In this document: positions 5,889 through 11,519 of the stretch, piece after piece
How positions within the stretch are numbered: the first letter of the stretch is position 1
Layout: each line of letters opens with the position of its first letter
From: JACQSR01 sp042577505
GTDB taxonomy: Archaea > Nanobdellota > Nanobdellia > Woesearchaeales > JACQSR01
DNA length: 11,519 bases
Direction: 5' to 3'
Assembly (NCBI GenBank): GCA_042577505.1
Contig: JBHPEA010000037.1
Span: forward strand, 1-11,519
The notes under the pieces: model-generated
Databases searched by the model: none
Told to the model about the DNA's origin: nothing
Seen by the model: only the letters and a program-made list of their open reading frames with translations
Made by a program: the position numbers and the translations under genes

Positions 5889-5898
5889 TGTAAGAGGT

Positions 5899-7665
5899 AT
5901 GATTAATTACGAAATTATACTTGTGTTGGCTATAACGATTATTGCATTTTATCTATTTGTTAGAGAGAAGTTTTCTGTTGAGACTGTGGCGTTGCTTGTC
6001 ATGGTGATTCTAATTGTTACTAAAATAGTCACACCATCAGAGGGCGTTTCTGGGTTTTCCAATCCTGCGACGATAACTGTTCTTTGTATGTTTATTATTT
6101 CTGCTGGAATTCAAAAAACAGGGATTGTGAATAAAATTGGTAGAAAGATATTTGAGTGGACAAAAAAGAGTTATTCAAAGCAATTGTTGGCAATTACCTC
6201 TGTTGGTCCCTTATCTGGTTTTATGAACAATACTGCTACTGTTACTGTAATGATTCCAATTGTAATGAAGTTAGCAGAAAAATCAAAAATTGTTGTTTCA
6301 AAACTCCTTATGCCCCTTTCTTTCATTTGTATGGCTGGAGGTACTTTAACACTTATTGGTACAACAACGAATATTCTTTCAAATGATATCTACACACGAA
6401 TGGGATTCGGCTCTATTGGTTTGTTTGAGATTACAAAGTTAGGTGTAATAGTTTTACTGATAACCTCAATTTACTTCTTAACTATTGGAAGGTTTTTACT
6501 TCCGAAGAGAAAAGGTGCAAAAGACACAGAAGACCCTCTTAGGAGATTAAAGTACCACACTGACGTGATTGTTCCTGAAGATTCCTCCCTTCTTTATCAA
6601 AAATTAAAAAATAATGATTTGGAGAAGAAGTTTAATATTAAAATATTGCATATAAAGAGGAAGAATAAGATAATAAATCATTCTGAAAAGCACAGGATAA
6701 TGCCTAAAGATGTTTTATTAATTGAGGGTTCGCGTGAGGATTTGATTCATGCAGATGATATTGGATTGATAAAGATCAAAGCAAGTTCCAAATTTCCAGA
6801 GAAGAAAGGAGCTAAATATAAATTAGTGCAATTTATGATATCAAGCAAATCAACTTTGATAAATCGAACAATAAATTCATCTCAGTTTAGAAAGAAGTAC
6901 AATGCTTTAGTTCTGGGCTTGAAGCGAGGTAATGAAATAATTAAAAAGAGTATTGATAAAATTAGATTGAAGTTTGGATATATTTTATTATTAAGTGCAA
7001 CTGAGAAGTCAATTGAGAAGTTGAAGAAAAATGATAATTTTATTTTTGTAAGTGAAGCGAGTGAGAATTATAATAGGACAAAGGTTTGGGAAGCGTTTGG
7101 AATTTTATTCTTAGTTTTATTGTTAGCAGCATTTAATGTGTTTACAATAATGGTTTCTGCCCTTATTGGTGTTGTTCTCATGGTTATTTTAGGTGTAATA
7201 AGCTTTGAGGAAAGTTATGAGTCTGTTAATTGGCAAGTTGTATTGTTATTAGCTGGTATTATACCCTTAGGAATAGCATTCGAGAAAACAGGAGCTGCGG
7301 ATTTGATAGCAAATTTCGTTGTGGGATTATCTGGATCATTATCGCCTTTGATAGTATTGGGAATATTTTTTATTCTTACAACATTATTAACAGAGGTAGT
7401 ATCAAACGCTGCATCTGTAATTATTATCATTCCCATTGCAATTTCAGTTGCTTCACAACTTAGTCTTAATCCTTTAGCGTTTGTTATTACTGTTATGTTT
7501 GCAGCATCAACTTCATTCCTTACTCCAATAGGATATCAAACAAATACTTTGGTTTATTCAGCTGGTAATTACAAGTTTAGAGACTTCTTCTTAGTGGGTC
7601 TTCCACTGAATATCATATTATTATTTGTAACTGTTTATGGAGTTAAGTATTTCTGGGGCATATAA
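5899..7665 (+). CDS. SLC13/DASS-type anion transporter with two TrkA-C domains
   Basis: A 588-residue protein with the layout of TrkA-C-containing SLC13-like transporters (YfbS- and algal SLT-like): N-terminal membrane half (1-200), two soluble RCK/TrkA-C domains (about 217-296 and 305-387), C-terminal membrane half (395-588). Inverted-repeat motifs are visible: SGFSNPATITVLCMFIISAG (51-70), SGFMNNTATVTVMIP (106-120) and GTTTNI (154-159) in half one; TEVVSNAASVIIIIP (498-512) and TPIGYQTNTLVY (542-553) in half two. In DASS proteins these hairpins bind Na+ and the carboxylate or sulfate. TrkA-C domains usually sense a ligand and gate transport; the second has LKFGYILLLSA where GD is usual. Substrate could be sulfate, another inorganic anion or a dicarboxylate. 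The neighbouring SafE-type permease tips the guess to sulfur oxyanions, as inference. Confidence 0.88.
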   Translation: MINYEIILVLAITIIAFYLFVREKFSVETVALLVMVILIVTKIVTPSEGVSGFSNPATITVLCMFIISAGIQKTGIVNKIGRKIFEWTKKSYSKQLLAITSVGPLSGFMNNTATVTVMIPIVMKLAEKSKIVVSKLLMPLSFICMAGGTLTLIGTTTNILSNDIYTRMGFGSIGLFEITKLGVIVLLITSIYFLTIGRFLLPKRKGAKDTEDPLRRLKYHTDVIVPEDSSLLYQKLKNNDLEKKFNIKILHIKRKNKIINHSEKHRIMPKDVLLIEGSREDLIHADDIGLIKIKASSKFPEKKGAKYKLVQFMISSKSTLINRTINSSQFRKKYNALVLGLKRGNEIIKKSIDKIRLKFGYILLLSATEKSIEKLKKNDNFIFVSEASENYNRTKVWEAFGILFLVLLLAAFNVFTIMVSALIGVVLMVILGVISFEESYESVNWQVVLLLAGIIPLGIAFEKTGAADLIANFVVGLSGSLSPLIVLGIFFILTTLLTEVVSNAASVIIIIPIAISVASQLSLNPLAFVITVMFAASTSFLTPIGYQTNTLVYSAGNYKFRDFFLVGLPLNIILLFVTVYGVKYFWGI

Positions 7666-7675
7666 TTTTATAAAT
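7666..7675 (+). promoter_or_regulatory. TATA box of ispG
   Basis: TTTTATAAAT begins at the base after the transporter stop and is centred about 28 bases before the ispG ATG. The 32-bp gap contains no SD, so ispG is probably transcribed from its own promoter as a leaderless message, although readthrough from the transporter gene is possible because no terminator is seen. Confidence 0.55.
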
Positions 7676-7697
7676 TCAGATTGATTCTCTCAATTCT

Positions 7698-8849
7698 ATG
7701 TCCAAAGAGGTATCAATTGGGAAGGTTAAGATTGGTGGAGATAATCCTATCGCTATTCAGAGTATGACAAATACTCCCACTTCTGATGTTGAAGCTACTG
7801 TTAGTCAAATAAATGAATTAGTAAATGCTGGTTCTGAAATGGTTAGGGTTACTGTAAATGACGATAAGGCTGCACAAGCAGTTCCCGAGATTAAGAATAG
7901 AATTGGGGACGTTCCATTAATTGGAGATTTTCATTATAATGGTCATATACTTCTTGATAAATATCCAGAATGTGCTCAGGCTCTTGATAAATACAGAATT
8001 AATCCAGGAAATTGGGGTAATGATCAGAATTTTAACAAATTTATTGATATTGCAATTAAATATGATAAACCAGTCAGAATTGGTGTAAATTGGGGCTCAC
8101 TTGATCAGAAATTACTTGCTAAATTAATGGACGAGAACTCACAGAATGGAAATTTAAAGAGTAATAGAGAAATTTTAATTGATGCTTTGGTTACAAGCGC
8201 TGTCCAATCAACAAAATGGGCTGAAGAAAGGGGATTGAAGAATATTATTGTTAGTATAAAGACTTCTAATGTTAAAGATATGATAGAATGTTATGAAAGA
8301 TTGGTTAAGAAGATTGATTATCCGCTTCATGTTGGGTTGACTGAGGGTGGATTTGGAGTAAAAGGGATTGTTTCTAATGCTATTGCTACTGGTTCGATTC
8401 TGCAGAAAGGGATTGGTGACACTATAAGGGTGTCGATGACTTGTGATAAATCAAGGACGGAGGAGGTTATTGTTTGTAAAGAAATTTTACAGAGTTTGGG
8501 AATAAGATATTTCAAACCGTCAGTTACTTCATGTCCTGGGTGTGGGAGGACTTCTTCTGATAGGTTTGTAACAATGGCAAAGGAGACTAACAAATTTATT
8601 GAAGAGAAAATGCCCGAGTGGAAACAGAAGTACAAGAATTTTGAAAAGGTGCATATTGCAGTAATGGGTTGTGTCGTTAATGGCCCTGGTGAAAGCAAGA
8701 ATGCGAATATTGGAATAAGTTTTCCAGGTAATAACGAAGATCCTGTTTGTCCAGTTTATGTTGACGGAAAGTTATTGAAAACTTTGCAAGGAGACATTAT
8801 TCTTGATGAATTCAAAATTATAATTGAAGATTATTTAAGTAAGAGATAA
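7698..8849 (+). CDS. ispG: IspG (GcpE), 4-hydroxy-3-methylbut-2-en-1-yl diphosphate synthase
   Basis: A 383-residue protein of the short (TIM barrel plus iron-sulfur domain) bacterial IspG form, usually 350-410 residues. It converts MEcPP to HMBPP by reductive ring opening, the penultimate step of the MEP isoprenoid pathway. Motifs: IQSMTNTPTSD (20-30), GSEMVRVTV (45-53), DFHYNGHILL (77-86), YRINPGNWG (99-107), RIGVNWGSLD (127-136), HVGLTEGG (211-218). The [4Fe-4S] ligands are present in SCPGCGRT (278-285; Cys279, Cys282) and GCVVNGPGES (324-333; Cys325, Glu332), so the enzyme looks functional. The FHYNGHxLL and GVNWGSL wording resembles proteobacterial IspG, implying transfer from bacteria. 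Archaea normally use a mevalonate route and lack this gene. No other MEP gene is in the window. Confidence 0.95.
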   Translation: MSKEVSIGKVKIGGDNPIAIQSMTNTPTSDVEATVSQINELVNAGSEMVRVTVNDDKAAQAVPEIKNRIGDVPLIGDFHYNGHILLDKYPECAQALDKYRINPGNWGNDQNFNKFIDIAIKYDKPVRIGVNWGSLDQKLLAKLMDENSQNGNLKSNREILIDALVTSAVQSTKWAEERGLKNIIVSIKTSNVKDMIECYERLVKKIDYPLHVGLTEGGFGVKGIVSNAIATGSILQKGIGDTIRVSMTCDKSRTEEVIVCKEILQSLGIRYFKPSVTSCPGCGRTSSDRFVTMAKETNKFIEEKMPEWKQKYKNFEKVHIAVMGCVVNGPGESKNANIGISFPGNNEDPVCPVYVDGKLLKTLQGDIILDEFKIIIEDYLSKR

Positions 8850-8851
8850 TG

Positions 8852-8858
8852 TTTTTTT
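8852..8858 (+). terminator. T-tract terminator after ispG
   Basis: Seven consecutive T two bases after the ispG stop, with no hairpin before it. This is a plausible archaeal factor-independent terminator. The remaining gap to 8916 holds the next gene's promoter. Confidence 0.5.
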
Positions 8859-8886
8859 CTAACCTATATACTCATTAATGAAAATT

Positions 8887-8895
8887 GTTTTAAAG
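8887..8895 (+). promoter_or_regulatory. TATA-like box of the DUF1015 gene
   Basis: GTTTTAAAG preceded by GAAAAT (BRE-like), centred about 26 bases before the ATG at 8917. No SD lies in between. Three other ATGs (8901, 8909, 8913) lie just upstream but none is in frame with the protein, which would matter if the transcript had a leader and favours a start right at 8917. Confidence 0.45.
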
Positions 8896-8916
8896 GATTG
8901 ATGTGTTTATGTATGT

Positions 8917-10293
8917 ATGCAAATAAATCAAGAACTACTTCACAAAGCTGCACTAAGTATCCCTGAAATTTGGTTGCCCAATCATCATATTGACAAAGCG
9001 AAGTACTGGGTTCCTGCTGTTGATTTATTTGGATCTGAACCAAAAGTGTGGGAGATGATTGGGGATGGTGTAAAAGGTCTATATTCATCTTATTATTTAG
9101 TTTACCCAGAAGTAGATCTGGGGAAGGGTGATTTAGGAGAACGAGTTGAAAGGATTAATTACGCAATGAATCAGTATTTTAGAAGGAAAGTTTTGTTGCC
9201 AACAACAAACGGCTTTCATTTAGTTGTGCATAAGGTAGGGGATGAAATTAGAGAAGGTTTGTTTGTAACAGTTGATCTTGAAGAATATAGGCCATCAATG
9301 AGTGGTGAGGAATTAGTAAAGATCACTGATGGTGCATATGATCCATCTCAATGGTCGGAACGTCATAAGATACATCCTACTGAAAGGACGATAGCTAGTA
9401 AATTAAATGCTAGGATAAAAGTTAATGAGAATGCATCACTTGAGACTACCCATATTCTAATGTTAATTGATGATCCATCACGAAGTGTTATAGAGCCCCT
9501 TTTAGATATTCGAAAAGAATTGAAGGTGGTTTATGATTTTGATTTATTGAAACTTGAAAAATTTGATTTAGATTTCGGTCATCTTACTGGTTATCAGGTA
9601 ACTGATCCTTCTCATATCAATCAAATTTCGCAAGGTCTTGCATCGCTTGAATCTCAAAATGGGGCAATGTACTGGGCTGGAGATGGGAACCACTATCTTG
9701 CATCATTATGGGTGCGTTGGGTGAAATTGAAAGCTGCTGCTAAAGATAAAGAATCAATTATGCAAGATCCAAGAAGGTATGCCGGAGTAGAATTGGTAAA
9801 TTTGCATGGAAAGAACATGAGAATGTATCCAATTCATGAAGCTGTTGTTGGTGTTAATCCTGATGATCTGTTAGCTTCAATGCATGAATACTTTAGTGGA
9901 AAGTTTGATATTTTAAAATATAAGACTAAAGATGATGTAGATGCTGCTGTAAAAAAATTAAGAATTGATTCTAATCATTACATTCCTTATGTAACTCACG
10001 ATGGATTTGGGATTGTGTGTATAAAAGAACCTAAAAGAAAGCTTGAGGTAGGTACGCTTCAGGATTTCCTTGATAAACATATATCACCTGATAAAATTAA
10101 TTATATTCATGAGGAAGAAACCTTAACAAAAATTGGACAACAAAAAGACTCAATAGGTTTTTATTTACCTGGGCTTTCTCCCAATAACTTGGTAAATACT
10201 GTTGAAGAAGAAGGTGGATTACCCAGGAAAACATTCGCTTTGTACACTTCTAAAGCGAAAAGAGGGAATTTTGAGGCTAGAAGAGTAGTATAG
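8917..10293 (+). CDS. DUF1015 family protein
   Basis: A 458-residue soluble protein that matches the DUF1015 (PF06245) pattern along its length. The KIHPTERT segment (151-158) stands where the family has its HE-x-T signature, LETTHILMLIDDPSRS (175-190) follows as the sPiF-L-Y-D strand, AGDGNHYLAS (254-263) replaces the usual ADGHHRYEAA, and the end IGFYLPGLSPNNLV / GGLPRKTFALYTSKAKRGNF (413-426, 433-452) parallels the closing MP-x-KST-x-F-x-PKP-x-sGL segment. I know of no firmly established biochemical role. The family signatures are diverged (TERT for HExT, GNHY for GHHRY), so activity may differ from bacterial homologues. It is flanked by ispG and rpl1 but appears to have its own promoter and no visible functional link to either. 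Confidence 0.75.
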   Translation: MQINQELLHKAALSIPEIWLPNHHIDKAKYWVPAVDLFGSEPKVWEMIGDGVKGLYSSYYLVYPEVDLGKGDLGERVERINYAMNQYFRRKVLLPTTNGFHLVVHKVGDEIREGLFVTVDLEEYRPSMSGEELVKITDGAYDPSQWSERHKIHPTERTIASKLNARIKVNENASLETTHILMLIDDPSRSVIEPLLDIRKELKVVYDFDLLKLEKFDLDFGHLTGYQVTDPSHINQISQGLASLESQNGAMYWAGDGNHYLASLWVRWVKLKAAAKDKESIMQDPRRYAGVELVNLHGKNMRMYPIHEAVVGVNPDDLLASMHEYFSGKFDILKYKTKDDVDAAVKKLRIDSNHYIPYVTHDGFGIVCIKEPKRKLEVGTLQDFLDKHISPDKINYIHEEETLTKIGQQKDSIGFYLPGLSPNNLVNTVEEEGGLPRKTFALYTSKAKRGNFEARRVV

Positions 10294-10319
10294 TAACCCT
10301 AACATTTATAAAGGGGTTA
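10294..10319 (+). promoter_or_regulatory. Inverted repeat enclosing a TATA box upstream of the uL1 operon
   Basis: TAACCCT (10294-10300) and GGGGTTA (10313-10319) are inverted copies (six Watson-Crick pairs plus one T-G), beginning right after the DUF1015 stop. The 12-base spacer contains ATTTATAAA, a TATA box. Transcription from it would start near 10332 and give a leader of about 40 bases. A second TATA-like TATATAC (10332-10338) could give a leader of about 10-15 bases. The inverted repeat might be an operator around the core promoter, or a weak hairpin ending the DUF1015 message; no T-tract follows it. Confidence 0.5.
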
Positions 10320-10361
10320 TAATTTCTTGAGTATATACCCGTATTACTAATCGGAATGGTT

Positions 10362-10368
10362 AGGAGGG
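10362..10368 (+). promoter_or_regulatory. Strong ribosome binding site of uL1
   Basis: AGGAGGG four to five bases before the ATG at 10373 fixes the start. Just upstream, bases 10339-10354 (CCGTATTACTAATCGG) can fold into a short hairpin (CCG/CGG and ATT/AAT with one bulged T), a possible leader structure. I did not find a clear copy of the known uL1 rRNA-mimic binding motif in this leader or in the first codons. Confidence 0.75.
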
Positions 10369-10372
10369 CATT

Positions 10373-11242
10373 ATGGATAAGAAAGAAATTCAAGAAGCGT
10401 TGAAGAAGGCAAGAGGGAATTCTGCTAAGAAGAAGTTCACACAGGGTGTAGATTTCATAGTTAATTTGAGAAGGCTTGATCTTAAGAAACCTGAAGAGAA
10501 GGTTGACTTTTATATTCACTTTAACAAATTTGTTGGCGCAGATAGGAAAGTCTGTGCTTTAGTTGGTGGAGAGTTATTCGATCAAGCAAAAACTGCTTGT
10601 GATATGGCAATAATTGTGGATGATTTTCCCAAATATGATAAAAAGGCTATTAAGAAATTAGCTGATGAATATGAATTCTTCATTGCTCAAGCAAATATCA
10701 TGCCCAAAGTAGCACAGTCGTTTGGTAGAGTCTTAGGTCCAAGAGCAAAAATGCCTAACCCAAAAGCTGGTTGTGTTGTACCTCCAAATGCTAACTTGAA
10801 AGTTTTAGTCGATAGATTAAAAGGTACAATGAGGATTATTACTAAAAATGATCAATTTGTTATGTCTTCTGTTGGAAATGAAACAATGGATGATAGCGAT
10901 TTAGCTGATAACATTCTTTCAATTTACAATACATTAATACATACACTTCCAAGTGAAAAAGAGAATGTCAAATCCTTGATTGTAAAGCTTACTATGGGTA
11001 AACCTGTTCAAATTGGTGCAAAAGCAAAACCTGAGGAAGAAACAACAGGGAAGAAGGAAAAGAAAAAGGACGCACCAAAGGATGAAGCTTCTGAAAAGGA
11101 AGGAGAGAAGAAAGAAGAAGCTCCTAAAGAGGAAAAGAAAGCAGAAGAGAAAAAGGAAGAAACTCCAAAAGAAAAGCCTGCTAAGGAAAAACCAGTAAAG
11201 GAAGAGAAAAAACCTGAGGCAGAGAAAGGGGGTGACGAATAA
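10373..11242 (+). CDS. rpl1: Large ribosomal subunit protein uL1 (L1) with charged C-terminal tail
   Basis: A 289-residue protein. Residues 1-214 are a complete archaeal uL1: TQGVDFIVNLRRLDLKKP (23-40), GADRKVCALVGGELFDQAK (55-73), FGRVLGPRAKMPNPKAG (117-133), CVVPPNANLKVLVDRLKG (134-151) and the closing IVKLTMGKPVQIG (203-215). uL1 binds 23S rRNA in the L1 stalk and helps move tRNA from the E site; in methanogens it also represses its own operon. Archaeal uL1 usually ends near residue 210-220, but here a further 75 residues (215-289) consist almost wholly of Lys, Glu, Pro and Ala (EKKEEAPKEEKKAEEKKEE and similar) and should be disordered. The stop overlaps the uL10 start by one base, so the genes are translationally coupled. 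uL11, normally upstream, is absent here. Confidence 0.97.
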   Translation: MDKKEIQEALKKARGNSAKKKFTQGVDFIVNLRRLDLKKPEEKVDFYIHFNKFVGADRKVCALVGGELFDQAKTACDMAIIVDDFPKYDKKAIKKLADEYEFFIAQANIMPKVAQSFGRVLGPRAKMPNPKAGCVVPPNANLKVLVDRLKGTMRIITKNDQFVMSSVGNETMDDSDLADNILSIYNTLIHTLPSEKENVKSLIVKLTMGKPVQIGAKAKPEEETTGKKEKKKDAPKDEASEKEGEKKEEAPKEEKKAEEKKEETPKEKPAKEKPVKEEKKPEAEKGGDE

Positions 11243-11519
11243 TGGCACACGTCTCACCCGAGAAAAAAGAAGTAGTAAAGAAGATTTTGAAATTATTCGC
11301 TGATTATCCTATTGTTGGTTCTGTAGATATGGAAAATTTACCTGGTCCTCAACTTCAAACTATGAAAGCAAAGCTTCGTGGTAAAGTAGAGATTGTTATG
11401 ACGAAGAGAAGATTGATGAAAGTTGCTATTGAAGAGATAAAAGACAAGGTTAAAGGTTCTGAAGAATTAGTCCCACATTTGATTGGTATGCCTGCTTTAT
11501 TGTTCACAAAAGAAAATCC
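11242..11519 (+). CDS. rpl10: Large ribosomal subunit protein uL10 (P0), 5' part
   Basis: The first 92 codons of archaeal uL10/P0; the gene runs off the right edge. The start is MAHVSPEKKEVVKKILKLFA, followed by PIVGSVDMENLPGPQLQ (23-39), MKAKLRGKVEIVMTKRRLM (41-59) and LIGMPALLF (80-88), which match the rRNA-binding domain of P0. It anchors the P1/L12 stalk and the GTPase centre. The ATG forms TAATG with the uL1 stop (one shared base), and GGTGA at 11231-11235 inside the uL1 end can serve as SD six bases upstream. Archaeal operons normally continue to L12/P1, outside this window. Confidence 0.95.
   Translation, partial: MAHVSPEKKEVVKKILKLFADYPIVGSVDMENLPGPQLQTMKAKLRGKVEIVMTKRRLMKVAIEEIKDKVKGSEELVPHLIGMPALLFTKEN

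Noticed and set aside
8327..8698. Long minus-strand ORF inside ispG
   Set aside because: It is antisense to the iron-sulfur domain of a well-conserved enzyme, with no promoter or RBS, so it is a shadow.
10294..10300. TAACCCT resembling a telomere-type unit
   Set aside because: It occurs once with an inverted partner, not in tandem, so it is part of a dyad around the TATA box.
11013..11198. Alternative-frame ORFs in the uL1 tail region, rich in Lys/Arg or Phe/Ser
   Set aside because: They are frame shadows of a purine-rich charged tail; they lack an SD, and the uL1 frame continues cleanly to its TAATG junction with uL10.

Overview
The window comes from an archaeon with an AT-rich, tightly packed genome. 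The ribosomal genes at the right end settle the domain: a uL1 with archaeal-type sequence (residues 118-138, GRVLGPRAKMPNPKAGCVVPP-like) and a uL10/P0 whose start overlaps the uL1 stop. TATA-like boxes lie about 25-28 bases before many start codons, and several genes have no Shine-Dalgarno (SD) sequence. Very short gaps, convergent gene overlaps and a bacterial-type IspG fit a DPANN lineage (Woesearchaeota- or Pacearchaeota-like). That placement is inference from style and gene content, not from a phylogeny.

Left part (1-4007), sugar-related genes on both strands: the C-terminal end of an unidentified, possibly glycosyltransferase-linked protein; a double-SIS protein resembling the isomerase half of GlmS; an (alpha/alpha)6-type glycoside hydrolase with GH100/debranching-enzyme-like motifs; a GT4-type glycosyltransferase; and a PIG-L/LmbE-family deacetylase. 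The last two form a minus-strand operon. A PIG-L-type deacetylase near a GlmD-like SIS protein recalls the amino-sugar route of Thermococcales.

Middle (4008-5093): an intergenic region with a long imperfect inverted repeat, then a 60-residue Lys/Glu/Gly repeat protein ending in HSCSSC, a T-tract terminator, and a membrane-anchored transglutaminase-like protein with a Cys-His-Asp triad and extra cysteines.

Transport block (5095-7665): a TauE/SafE-type permease and an SLC13/DASS-type transporter carrying two TrkA-C domains. They are divergent and share a 45-bp promoter region with overlapping TATA-like boxes.

Right part (7698-11519): IspG, the iron-sulfur enzyme of the MEP isoprenoid pathway, which is unexpected in an archaeon; a DUF1015 protein; then the start of a ribosomal operon, uL1 (with an unusual ~75-residue charged tail) followed by uL10, which runs off the window.

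No tRNA, rRNA, CRISPR array or insertion sequence was seen. The only non-coding stretches are 84, 12, 177, 66, 1, 45, 32, 67 and 79 bases long.
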